NCBI GenBank assembly: GCA_045633845.1
Contig: JAZQZC010000003.1
Span: 1 to 35,346 of the forward strand
Direction: 5' to 3'
Source: RGIG4708 sp045633845
GTDB taxonomy: Bacteria > Bacillota > Clostridia > UMGS1810
DNA length: 35,346 bases
The notes below the pieces were generated by a model. It had not been told where the DNA came from, searched no databases, and worked only from the letters and a program-made list of their open reading frames with translations. Position numbers and translations under genes: made by a program. Below, one piece after another: positions 8,854 to 16,553 of this stretch. Position 1 is the stretch's first letter, and each line of letters opens with the position of its first letter.

Positions 8854-8902
8854 CATTTTGCTAAAAATCAGTCCACTGGACTGATTTTTTTTACGCAAAA
8901 TG
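8854..8902. repeat. Palindromic hairpin in the duplicated segment
   Basis: An outer stem CATTTTGC (8854-8861) with GCAAAATG (8895-8902) encloses a near-perfect palindrome AAATCAGTCCA/TGGACTGATTT centred near 8875. It lies in the 121 bases that separate the two 86 bp copies. No open reading frame of note is present. It could act as a terminator or be a REP-like element. Confidence 0.65.
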
Positions 8903-8905
8903 CCC

Positions 8906-8991
8906 TCTTAGGGTTCAAATCCCCTCGATTATATGCAAAACAAAAAGCCACCCTCAAAGGTGACTTTTTGTTTTGGCGGAGTCGGTGGGAT
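8906..8991. repeat. 86 bp direct repeat, copy 2, overlapping tRNA-Ser
   Basis: This is the second identical copy of 8699-8784. Its right end lies inside the intact tRNA-Ser gene and supplies that gene's true 3' end and terminator, so it is probably the original and the other copy the duplicate. Confidence 0.9.
8937..8973 (-). terminator. Terminator of tRNA-Ser (bidirectional hairpin)
   Basis: Read on the minus strand, AAAAAGTCACC pairs with GGTGGCTTTTT and is followed by a further T-rich run. It starts directly after the encoded CCA. Confidence 0.8.
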
Positions 8992-9065
8992 TTGAACCCA
9001 CGTGCCGCTACAAACGGCAACACGATTTCCAATCGTGCTCGTTATGACCACTTCGATACGACTCC
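8974..9065 (-). tRNA. tRNA-Ser (anticodon GGA)
   Basis: The minus strand folds as a class II tRNA. The acceptor stem is GGAGTCG with CGACTCC, the discriminator is G and CCA is encoded. The anticodon stem CACGA/TCGTG encloses TTGGAAA, giving anticodon GGA (9028-9030), which reads UCC and UCU. The long variable arm GCCGTTTGTAGCGGC is typical of serine tRNAs, and the T arm GTGGGTTCAAATCCCAC is perfect. A promoter lies directly upstream and a terminator directly downstream. Confidence 0.97.
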
Positions 9066-9086
9066 ATATATTTTAGCGACTCTATT

Positions 9087-9115
9087 ATTATATCAACTCA
9101 AATTCAATAAGTCAA
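9087..9115 (-). promoter_or_regulatory. Promoter of tRNA-Ser
   Basis: On the minus strand TTGACT (9110-9115) and TATAAT (9087-9092) are 17 bases apart, about 20 bases upstream of the tRNA 5' end. Confidence 0.8.
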
Positions 9116-9153
9116 TAACAAAATTTGAATTTTTAGAAAATTAAATTTTCTTA

Positions 9154-9207
9154 TTGACAAATACCAATTTATGCGTTATACTAACTGTATTAGTACACGT
9201 AATACAG
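9154..9207 (+). promoter_or_regulatory. Promoter and operator of the GntR-ABC operon
   Basis: TTGACA (9154-9159) and TATACT (9177-9182) have a 17 base spacer. CTGTATTA (9185-9192) and TAATACAG (9200-9207) form a perfect inverted repeat with a seven base centre at the expected transcription start. This fits autoregulation by the YtrA-like repressor encoded next; the operator role is inferred. Confidence 0.8.
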
Positions 9208-9225
9208 TTGCGAGGAGGTGGATAT

Positions 9226-9603
9226 ATGATAAATCTGGATTATAAGGATTCAAGGTCGCTCCATGAGCAAATTGAAGATGGTATGAAGCAGCTTATTATT
9301 AACGGAATACTTTTACCCGATGTGCAGCTTCCGTCAGTGCGTGAGCTATCTGTCAGCCTTACTGTCAATCCAAACACTGTGCAGCGGGCGTACAAGCAGC
9401 TGGAGGCAGATGGTTTTATTTACAGCGTAAAGGGTAAGGGCAACTTTGTTGCACATGTATCTGATGTAAAAAGCGCAAAACGTACAGACGACTTGTACAC
9501 GCAGCTTACATCGGTGGTAAAAGAACTTATGTATCTGGGTGAGGACAAGTCCAATATTGAAAACGTAATAATTAATATTTATATGGAACAGGAGGGCAAC
9601 TAA
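9226..9603 (+). CDS. GntR-family regulator, YtrA subfamily
   Basis: The short 125-residue protein has the GntR winged helix: LHEQIEDGMKQLIINGIL, LPSVRELSVSLTVNPNTVQRAY and the wing GFIYSVKGKGNFVA. Only about 50 residues follow, as in the YtrA branch, which lacks a ligand-binding domain. ATG 9226 is preceded by GAGGAGGTGG. Its stop overlaps the ABC ATPase start in TAATG, so the operon is translationally coupled. YtrA-type repressors commonly control the ABC transporter beside them and respond to cell-wall or antibiotic stress. That role is inferred from family and context. Confidence 0.92.
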   Translation: MINLDYKDSRSLHEQIEDGMKQLIINGILLPDVQLPSVRELSVSLTVNPNTVQRAYKQLEADGFIYSVKGKGNFVAHVSDVKSAKRTDDLYTQLTSVVKELMYLGEDKSNIENVIINIYMEQEGN

Positions 9604-10502
9604 TGATTAAAGTAAACAATGTAACAAAGTATTTTGATACCCTCAGAGTACTTGACAATATGACAATGAATGTAAAAAAAGGCACAATATATGGCCTGGT
9701 TGGGCCAAATGGTGCAGGCAAAACAACTATTATAAATCATATTACAGGTATGCTTAAAGGCACAAGCGGCGAAATTACCATAGACGGAGAGCCGGTGTTT
9801 GAAAATGAAGGCATAAAGCAGAGAGTGCTGAGTATATCAGATGATTGGTTTTACTACAGTACATACACAGTTAAGCAGATGGCTTTATTTTATAAAAGCA
9901 TATACAAAAACTTTAGCGACGAGCGTTATGAGGCAATAAAGCAGATTTTTGACATTGACGAAAAACGTCAGATACGCAAATTTTCAAAGGGTATGAAAAA
10001 GCAGGTTGCATTCTGGCTTTCGCTTTCGGCTCAGCCCGATGTGCTCATACTTGATGAGCCACTCGACGGCCTGGACCCTGTTATGCGCAAGCAGGTGCTA
10101 AATCTTGTAATATCCGATGTTGCCGAAAGGGAAATGACAGTGCTTGTTTCGTCACACAATCTGCGCGAGCTTGAGGACGTGTGCGACTGGGTAGGCATTA
10201 TTCACAAAGGAAAAATGATAATAGAAAAGCCTCTTGATGACCTCAAGGGCAGTGTGCAAAAATATCAGCTTGTTACAGATGACGAAAAATATGCGCAGCT
10301 GCAAGGTGACAGCGATGTTTTGCACATTTCAAGAACAGGCTCGGTGTGCAACGTAATAGTTCGCGGTACTGCCGAGGAGACACAAGCAAAAATGAAAAAT
10401 TATTCGCAGCTCCTTTGCGAGCGCATAAGTCTTACCTTGGAAGAAGTGTTTATTTACGAGTTGGGAGGTTTGGGATATGACTTCAAAAACATCATTATTT
10501 AA
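9603..10502 (+). CDS. ABC transporter ATP-binding protein
   Basis: The 299-residue protein is a complete ABC ATPase: Walker A GPNGAGKTT near residues 35-43, the signature region FSKGMKKQ (a variant of LSGGQ), Walker B VLILDEPLDGLD, and the switch histidine in VSSHNLRELE. A C-terminal extension of about 80 residues is usual in this exporter type. It follows the GntR gene and overlaps the permease gene by 26 bases, with the permease ribosome site inside its end. It probably powers the permease in export or stress defence. Confidence 0.93.
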   Translation: MIKVNNVTKYFDTLRVLDNMTMNVKKGTIYGLVGPNGAGKTTIINHITGMLKGTSGEITIDGEPVFENEGIKQRVLSISDDWFYYSTYTVKQMALFYKSIYKNFSDERYEAIKQIFDIDEKRQIRKFSKGMKKQVAFWLSLSAQPDVLILDEPLDGLDPVMRKQVLNLVISDVAEREMTVLVSSHNLRELEDVCDWVGIIHKGKMIIEKPLDDLKGSVQKYQLVTDDEKYAQLQGDSDVLHISRTGSVCNVIVRGTAEETQAKMKNYSQLLCERISLTLEEVFIYELGGLGYDFKNIII

Positions 10503-12495
10503 TATGGGAATATACAAATCAACAGTTAAACGGAATTTGTGGGGAAGCATAGTATTTTTTATTTTACTATTTCTGTTTACTTCAATGCCTCTTATTGTGG
10601 AAATTGGCGAAATAAGCACGTACTACGGCAGGGCAATTCCAAAAATATATCGCAGTTACTTTATTATGCCATCTATGCTCATGTCAATAGTGGTACCTAC
10701 TATTGTTGCAATGCTTGTTTACCGCTTTGTGCATTCCAAAAGGGTAGCAGTGTTTGCCCACAGTATACCCGTTTCGCGAATTGCAAATTTTGTGTCAACA
10801 GTGCTTGCAGCATTTACCCTTATGTTTGCTCCTGTTATTGCAAACGGAATTGTACTTTCAATTTTGTCGCTTACTGCATACAGTAGCTATTTTACAATAG
10901 CAAACTGCCTTGTGTGGACTGCTTTTCATCTGTTTTGTATGTTTGTTATGTTTTCTATAGCAACATTTGCAGCAATGATTACAGGCAACACCTTTGCAAC
11001 TCCTGTTATCAATTTTATACTTCACGTGTTTGCAATGGCAGTTGTTGCAGGCTTTGCCGTTGTGGCATACAACTTTTTGTACGGATATGTAAATGATGAT
11101 ACACTTTTGCAAAAGGTTGTGGAGTACAACCCCGCAGTGTGGATTATGCAGGTAACAGATGCATTCGGCTACAATATACCCAGAGCGGTAAGTATGCTTA
11201 AAGGGTCAGCAATTATATATGCTGCTGGAGCAATTGTTCTTTATGTGGCTTCACTTGCTGCATACAAAAAACGCGCAATGGAAACTGCCGAGGATATAGC
11301 GGCATTTAAAATTCTCAACCATATATACAAATATGCAATCACCTTTGTGGCAACCCTTGGTATATACGGAATTTTGTACTCAATTTTTGAAAAAACGGGA
11401 ATTGTGTTTTTGGCAATAACAGCAGTGCTCAGCGCGGTTGTGTATTTCGGTTGTGAAATGCTGCTCAAAAAGACATTTAATGTATGGAAAAGCTACAAGG
11501 GCTTTGCAGCTCACAGTGTAATATTTGCCGCAATTATATGCGTGTTTGCGTTTACATCGTTTTTTGGCTTTGAAACACGTGTGCCTGATGCGGCTGATGT
11601 GCAAAGCGTTGCGGTATACAACTATTATTATTCTGACGGCGAGCCTTTTGTAGATGACATCGAGGTTATTAAATATGCAACAGATACACACAACGAATTT
11701 GTATCAATGCAAAAAATTATCGAAACAAACAATTCACTTGGTGATTATCATACAAGAGTTCATTTTAAATACAAGCTTAAAAACGGCAAAACATTAGACA
11801 GAGTTTACAAAGTAAAGCAGGGCACAAGCAATACTGTAATGAGCGGCTTGTACAAATTTGACTCATACGTAATGGCAAATGAGCGTATCTTCCGCAAAAA
11901 CGAAATTAACGAAATTGGCTTAAATGCATTTAATATACGCATCAAAGACGAAAACAAAATAAAAGAGCTTGTTGAATGTATGCAAAAGGATACATTAAAC
12001 CTTGACTACAGCGAGCTTCACATAGATGATATACACTACGATATTGCTATGGAAATTCAGTATGAGGTTCCGATAGAAGCAACCGACGACACATATACAT
12101 ACAGCAGCTATCCAAATTCGCAAAGCTATCTGTATCACGAGTATATCGGCGTAAATGCAAATTACACCAACACAATTGAGTGGCTTAAGCAAAACGGATA
12201 CTGGGATAGCGTAAGGTTAAAGCTGGCAGATAAAACTCATATTGCCAAAATCGTTACATCTCAGGATGAACAGGGCATAACCTCAAGCACAATGGAACAA
12301 ATTGCCACAATAAGTGATGCAGAATCTCTCAACATTATGTCTGATTACATTTGCAGCTTTAAGGTTAACAATCAATATAGCAACGAATATGCAATTTATC
12401 AGACTGACCAATACGGCGGAACCGATTACATTACAAAAATTGATTATGACAATTTAAAACCACTTTGCCAAAAGCTTGGTATTTATATTGAATAA
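10477..12495 (+). CDS. ABC transporter permease with large outer domain
   Basis: The 672-residue protein has a helix near residues 25-42, several more to about residue 260, and two more between about 290 and 365. A hydrophilic segment of about 300 residues follows, with many Tyr, Asp and Asn, and it probably lies outside the membrane. This layout fits permeases of GntR/YtrA-linked ABC systems in Clostridia. ATG 10477 is preceded by GGGAGG and overlaps the ATPase gene, so the two products should be made together. The transported compound is unknown. The gene ends at a strong terminator. Confidence 0.87.
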   Translation: MTSKTSLFNMGIYKSTVKRNLWGSIVFFILLFLFTSMPLIVEIGEISTYYGRAIPKIYRSYFIMPSMLMSIVVPTIVAMLVYRFVHSKRVAVFAHSIPVSRIANFVSTVLAAFTLMFAPVIANGIVLSILSLTAYSSYFTIANCLVWTAFHLFCMFVMFSIATFAAMITGNTFATPVINFILHVFAMAVVAGFAVVAYNFLYGYVNDDTLLQKVVEYNPAVWIMQVTDAFGYNIPRAVSMLKGSAIIYAAGAIVLYVASLAAYKKRAMETAEDIAAFKILNHIYKYAITFVATLGIYGILYSIFEKTGIVFLAITAVLSAVVYFGCEMLLKKTFNVWKSYKGFAAHSVIFAAIICVFAFTSFFGFETRVPDAADVQSVAVYNYYYSDGEPFVDDIEVIKYATDTHNEFVSMQKIIETNNSLGDYHTRVHFKYKLKNGKTLDRVYKVKQGTSNTVMSGLYKFDSYVMANERIFRKNEINEIGLNAFNIRIKDENKIKELVECMQKDTLNLDYSELHIDDIHYDIAMEIQYEVPIEATDDTYTYSSYPNSQSYLYHEYIGVNANYTNTIEWLKQNGYWDSVRLKLADKTHIAKIVTSQDEQGITSSTMEQIATISDAESLNIMSDYICSFKVNNQYSNEYAIYQTDQYGGTDYITKIDYDNLKPLCQKLGIYIE

Positions 12496-12497
12496 AC

Positions 12498-12533
12498 AAA
12501 GAGGCTGCTCACACAGAGCAGCCTCTTTAAAAT
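12498..12533 (+). terminator. Bidirectional terminator between permease and HAD genes
   Basis: AAAGAGGCTGCTC (12498-12510) pairs perfectly with GAGCAGCCTCTTT (12516-12528). The HAD stop codon on the minus strand lies within the stem. Confidence 0.85.
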
Positions 12534-13342
12534 ATAAGCCCTTTGTCAAGGTCAGTTATTATTTTTGCAATTGCACTTTCTAAATTTGATACTGTAACTC
12601 TGTCTGCAGAATTTTTGGCAGACTCTGTGGCATTTTCTACTGCAAAACCGCAACCTGCGTATTCAAGCATTTTAAGGTCATTGTCATTGTCGCCAACAGC
12701 AATGGTTTTTGAAATATCAATACCATTTATTTTTGCAATTTCTTTTAAAAGGTTGCCTTTGTTAGAACCTTTTGGCAATATTTCGTAGTAATGTCTTGTG
12801 GAGCGTACAAAATCAAAATCTTTTGCATTTTTTTGCTTTTTGAGTTCAGGAATAAGAGCGTCTATTCTGTCGGTTTCACCTACAATAAGTACTTTTCCGT
12901 GTTTTCCCGGAACATTGTGATAATCACAGGTTATAAGCGGCAATTTTTCGTGATTTATGTGCCTTATAATAAGGTCATTCTGCTTGCATATCCAGCATTT
13001 GTCGTGGCACATAACTTCAAAACCTATATCAGGAAACTGAGTGTCTATAAATTCAAGCAGTTCTACAAAACCATCGCCAATTTCTATTTCCATAATATTT
13101 TTGTTTTGCTTGTGGTCGTATATTGCACCACCATTAAGTGTGCCAATTACGGTATTCGGTTCAATTTGGCTGAGTACCGCGCCAATACCGAGGTGCGTTC
13201 TGCCTGTAACAAAAGTAAATGTACCGCCGTTATTTTTAAAATACTCTATTGCTTTAAGATTTTCTTTAGATACAATCTTTTCTTTATCAAGAAGTGTATC
13301 ATCAAGGTCGGTGCAAAAAAGAATCCCGTCAAATTTACCCAT
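12527..13342 (-). CDS. Cof-type HAD-IIB family phosphatase
   Basis: This 271-residue protein has the HAD motifs: DLDDTLL with nucleophile Asp12 and acid Asp14, the motif II region TFVTGR, a lysine in the GSNKGN block and GDNDNDLKML. A long cap domain between motifs II and III identifies the Cof/IIB group, which dephosphorylates sugar phosphates, flavin or pyridoxal phosphates. The particular substrate is unknown. It begins four bases after the DtxR-like gene, with GAAGGGG as ribosome site, so it is the second gene of that operon. Whether it has a role in metal response is not evident. Confidence 0.9.
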   Translation of the reverse strand: MGKFDGILFCTDLDDTLLDKEKIVSKENLKAIEYFKNNGGTFTFVTGRTHLGIGAVLSQIEPNTVIGTLNGGAIYDHKQNKNIMEIEIGDGFVELLEFIDTQFPDIGFEVMCHDKCWICKQNDLIIRHINHEKLPLITCDYHNVPGKHGKVLIVGETDRIDALIPELKKQKNAKDFDFVRSTRHYYEILPKGSNKGNLLKEIAKINGIDISKTIAVGDNDNDLKMLEYAGCGFAVENATESAKNSADRVTVSNLESAIAKIITDLDKGLIF

Positions 13343-13346
13343 TGCA

Positions 13347-13712
13347 TCAAGCCCCTTCTAAAAATATTTTAATTTTTTCAAAAGTTATATCACTTATGTC
13401 GTGCTCCATTTTGCAGGCATCAACATACGCGGTTTCATCATCAACACCAAGCTTTATCAGCATTTTTGCAATTGTATCGTGACGCTCCGCAACTTTTTTT
13501 GCAATGGCAAATCCTTTTTCGGTGAGTGATATTTCGCCATCGGGATTAACAGTGATAAGCTCTTCTTCCCTAAAGTGCTTCATAGCAACAGATACACTTG
13601 CTTTTGTAAAGTGCAGCTCGTTTGCAATGTCAATGCTCCGTACGTGTCCTTTTGTATTTTTTAACATAAGAATAGTTTCAAGATAGTTCTCGGCTGATTC
13701 TTGTATTTTCAT
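13347..13712 (-). CDS. DtxR/MntR-family metal-dependent regulator
   Basis: The 121-residue protein has the DtxR-type N-terminal helix SAENYLETIL, a winged helix (IDIANELHFTKASVSVAM), and the dimer and metal domain ending in DACKMEHDIS. Likely ligands are Glu12, His78, Cys100, Glu103 and His104. Asn9 stands where MntR has Asp8 and DtxR has Met10, and Cys100 matches DtxR rather than the Glu of MntR, so metal choice (Fe or Mn) is uncertain. There is no C-terminal SH3-like domain, as in MntR. The start follows AGAGAGGTAATCCTT. It precedes the HAD gene in one operon. No metal transporter is adjacent, so its targets are elsewhere. Confidence 0.87.
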   Translation of the reverse strand: MKIQESAENYLETILMLKNTKGHVRSIDIANELHFTKASVSVAMKHFREEELITVNPDGEISLTEKGFAIAKKVAERHDTIAKMLIKLGVDDETAYVDACKMEHDISDITFEKIKIFLEGA

Positions 13713-13742
13713 AAGGATTACCTCTCTTAATATGATGAAATC

Positions 13743-13772
13743 ATTATATCATATTATATATAATTATGTCAA
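13743..13772 (-). promoter_or_regulatory. Promoter and possible operator of the DtxR-HAD operon
   Basis: On the minus strand TTGACA (13767-13772) and TATAAT (13743-13748) are 18 bases apart. The spacer contains the perfect palindrome ATTATATATAAT (13753-13764), a candidate site for the repressor itself. From here to the riboswitch at 13984 I see only AT-rich sequence and no gene. Confidence 0.65.
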
Positions 13773-13983
13773 ACAAAACAACAGAATGAATATTATACTG
13801 CGTAAAATAAAATCTATGCATATTTTTACAGTGATTTATACATAAAATGATATTGATATGCAATATTTTGATGAAAAATAAACAATTTTGCAAATTGCTA
13901 TTGATTTTTTGTGAATATTGTGTTAACATACAGTTATGAAAATTAAATATAACCCGTTGAAGCTTGTAGGATATTAAACTGCA

Positions 13984-14071
13984 GGGGGAGGGAACTCTGG
14001 AGAAGCTCATTTATTGAGTGCCGAAGGTGCAAGGCAAAATCTGCCGAATCTCTCAGGCAAAAGGATAGAGG
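13984..14071 (+). promoter_or_regulatory. Glycine riboswitch, single aptamer
   Basis: The sequence holds the conserved glycine aptamer blocks in order: GGAGGGAACTCTGGAGA, a first stem AGCTCA/TGAGT, GTGCCGAAGGTGCAA, a second stem GGCAAAATCTGCC, and AATCTCTCAGGCAAAAGG. Only one aptamer is visible. The downstream stretch 14072-14110 could hold the short partner helix (ghost aptamer) seen in single-aptamer forms. An intrinsic terminator and then an amino acid symporter gene follow, so glycine should control uptake at transcription termination. Whether glycine turns expression on or off cannot be decided by eye. Confidence 0.95.
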
Positions 14072-14109
14072 TAAATACATAAATTTAATGTTTGTGTATG
14101 TTTTTCCGG

Positions 14110-14146
14110 AGTTGCTGATTAGTTTTCAGTAACTTTTTTATTTTTT
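14110..14146 (+). terminator. Expression-platform terminator of the glycine riboswitch
   Basis: AGTTGCTGA (14110-14118) pairs with TCAGTAACT (14126-14134) with one G-U pair, and is followed by a long T-rich run ending just before the symporter ribosome site. Confidence 0.8.
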
Positions 14147-14159
14147 AGGAGGTTTCACT

Positions 14160-15587
14160 ATGCAGGAAACAATTTTAAACATTGTGGCAAAAGCAAATTC
14201 ATATCTTGCCGACTACATTCTTATCATTCTTTTGGTTGGCGTAGGTCTTTTCTTTTCAATCAAAACACGATTTGTTCAGGTGCGTTGCTTTGGCGAAGGT
14301 ATGAAAAGAGTATTTGGTAACATCAAGCTGTTTGGTGGCAGTAAAGGCGAAGGTCTTTCTTCTTTCCAGGCTCTTGCTACAGCAATTGCTGCTCAGGTTG
14401 GTACAGGCAACATCGTAGGTGCTTCGGGTGCTATTTTGATTGGTGGTCCCGGTGCGATTTTTTGGATGTGGGTTATTGCATTCCTCGGTATGGCTACAAT
14501 TTATGCCGAAGCAGTGCTCGCTCAGGAAACACGTATCAAAGACGAAAACGGCGAAATTCACGGCGGCCCTGTTTACTACATCAAAAAAGCATTCCCTAAC
14601 GGCTTTGGTACATTCCTTTCGGTATTTTTTGCAATTGCTACTATATTGGCGCTCGGTTTTATGGGCTCAATGGTTCAGTCAAATTCTATTTCAGAATCTA
14701 TATGTAATGCAATAAGTGTTGATTACACACAGTGGGGATGGATTATTGGTATTATAATTGCAGCGGTTTCTGCATTTATATTTATCGGCGGTGTAAAAAG
14801 ACTTGCATCTGTTACAGAAAAGCTCGTACCTGTTATGGCAGTTTTGTTCCTGCTTGGCGGTCTTGTTGTGCTTTGCATAAGAATTAAGTACATTCCTGAA
14901 ACAATTGCTATGATATTTAAATATGCATTTACACCTGATGCACTCATCGGCGGAGGTGTTGGTTATGCGCTCAAAACTGCAATCAGCCAGGGTGCAAAAA
15001 GAGGTCTTTTCTCTAATGAAGCAGGTATGGGTTCAACACCACATGCACACGCAATGGCAAATGTAGAAAAGCCACACGATCAGGGTGTTGTTGCTATGGT
15101 TGGTGTGTTTATCGATACATTTGTAGTTCTTACAATGACAGCTCTTGTTGTTATTTCGTGCCTCTACGCAGGTGACGGAATGCTTGCAGGCCTTGCAGGT
15201 GATGCATACATCAATGCTACATCGGGCGCAGGCGCAATTGTTGCAAAAACAAATGCAATGCAGCAGGCATTTGCTACAGCAATTCCAGGTTCGTTAGGCG
15301 GTATATTTGTTGCTGTATGTCTTTTGTTCTTTGCTTATTCAACAATCATCAGCTGGAACTTCTTTGGTAAACTCAATGTTCAGTACCTTTTCAACAACAA
15401 AAAGACTGCAACAGTTATATATTCTGTAATTGCAATAGCATTTATATTCCTTGGTACAACACTTTCAAATGACCTTGTATGGGAGCTTACAGACTTCTTT
15501 AACTACCTTATGGTTCTGCCTAATGCCATAGCACTTTTTGCACTTTACAAAATAGTTGTTGCAGCATCAAAATCGGGCAAAAAATAA
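14160..15587 (+). CDS. Amino acid:sodium symporter, AGCS family
   Basis: The 475-residue membrane protein has the signature features of the alanine or glycine:cation symporter family: FFSIKTRFVQVRCF near the N-terminus, ALATAIAAQVGTGNIVGASGA, GGPGAIFWMWVIAFLG and the SNEAGMGSTPHAHA segment. It imports alanine or glycine with sodium. Because a glycine riboswitch lies directly upstream, glycine is the likely substrate. The start ATG 14160 follows TTAGGAGG. It is a single-gene unit with an intrinsic terminator at 15613. The family is firm; preference for glycine is inferred from regulation. Confidence 0.95.
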   Translation: MQETILNIVAKANSYLADYILIILLVGVGLFFSIKTRFVQVRCFGEGMKRVFGNIKLFGGSKGEGLSSFQALATAIAAQVGTGNIVGASGAILIGGPGAIFWMWVIAFLGMATIYAEAVLAQETRIKDENGEIHGGPVYYIKKAFPNGFGTFLSVFFAIATILALGFMGSMVQSNSISESICNAISVDYTQWGWIIGIIIAAVSAFIFIGGVKRLASVTEKLVPVMAVLFLLGGLVVLCIRIKYIPETIAMIFKYAFTPDALIGGGVGYALKTAISQGAKRGLFSNEAGMGSTPHAHAMANVEKPHDQGVVAMVGVFIDTFVVLTMTALVVISCLYAGDGMLAGLAGDAYINATSGAGAIVAKTNAMQQAFATAIPGSLGGIFVAVCLLFFAYSTIISWNFFGKLNVQYLFNNKKTATVIYSVIAIAFIFLGTTLSNDLVWELTDFFNYLMVLPNAIALFALYKIVVAASKSGKK

Positions 15588-15612
15588 TTAGCAATCAATT
15601 CTGAATATATAT

Positions 15613-15648
15613 AACGCGGATATGATTTTATGTTATATCCGCGTTTTA
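15613..15648 (+). terminator. Intrinsic terminator after the AGCS symporter
   Basis: AACGCGGATAT (15613-15623) pairs perfectly with ATATCCGCGTT (15635-15645). Only a short T run follows, so termination may be partial. Confidence 0.7.
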
Positions 15649-15753
15649 ACATTTACAAAAAATTTACAATCGTACTGCAAAAAATACTTGATTTTCTCCA
15701 CAATATGGTATATAATATTTATTCGTATAGTTATAAATTTGCGAGGTGTTGCA

Positions 15754-16476
15754 ATGTCAGTATATGCAATGTCGGATTTGCATCTTGCTCTTGGTGTTGA
15801 TAAGCCTATGGATATTTTTGGCAAGGGCTGGAGCGACTATATGCAAAAAATACAGACAAATTGGAATAATATTGTAAGTGATGATGATACTGTCATTGTC
15901 GGCGGTGATATATCATGGGCAATGTATCTTGATGAGTGTCATCCCGATTTTGAATACATTGAGCGCCTTAAGGGCAAAAAGATTATTCTTAAGGGCAACC
16001 ATGATTACTGGTGGGAGAGTTCTGCCAAGCTCAACAACTTTGTAAATGATAACGGGTACGGCAGTATAAGATTTTTGTACAACAACAGCTTTGTTGTTGA
16101 AAATTTTGCAATATGCGGCACAAGAGGATGGCTGCTCCCTGAGGATGAACGCTTTAAGCAGGATGACCAAAAGGCATACGACAGGGAGCTTATCAGATTT
16201 GAGCTTTCGGCATCACATATGCTCCAAAATATAAAAACAACCGACTGTCAGCTTGAGCGCGTTGCGGTGTTTCATTATCCGCCGTTTACCAAGAATGGTA
16301 ATTTTGACAAAGGTCTGCTTGAGCTTTTAAAAAGATATGGCATACAAAAATGTATTTACGGTCACCTTCACGGCAAATCAAGCGAAAATGCCATAGAGGG
16401 AGAGTACGACGGCATAAAATACAAGCTTGTATCGTCGGATTATATGAAATTTGAACCTTGTAATCTCAATTTTTAG
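15754..16476 (+). CDS. Calcineurin-like metallophosphoesterase
   Basis: The 240-residue protein shows all the metal-binding blocks of the family: SDLHL (Asp8, His10), GGDISW, KGNHDYWW, the histidine in FHYPPF, and YGHLHG. The two-metal site hydrolyses phosphomonoesters or diesters; the substrate is not known for this subgroup, which is common in Clostridia. I start at ATG 15754 because GCGAGGTG precedes it and the protein then begins right at the first conserved strand. Longer in-frame versions would run back through the preceding terminator. It has no obvious functional link with trigger factor downstream. Confidence 0.9.
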   Translation: MSVYAMSDLHLALGVDKPMDIFGKGWSDYMQKIQTNWNNIVSDDDTVIVGGDISWAMYLDECHPDFEYIERLKGKKIILKGNHDYWWESSAKLNNFVNDNGYGSIRFLYNNSFVVENFAICGTRGWLLPEDERFKQDDQKAYDRELIRFELSASHMLQNIKTTDCQLERVAVFHYPPFTKNGNFDKGLLELLKRYGIQKCIYGHLHGKSSENAIEGEYDGIKYKLVSSDYMKFEPCNLNF

Positions 16477-16553
16477 TAATAAAAACAATAGTTTTTTTAC
16501 AAAAATTATGATATAATAAACTTATTGAATTTTTGAAATGGGGGAACCTACTA

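Noticed and set aside
8674..9144. A 156-residue reading frame across the repeats and the tRNA-Ser gene
   Set aside because: It translates the 86 bp duplication twice and runs through a tRNA gene on the other strand; it has no ribosome site of its own.
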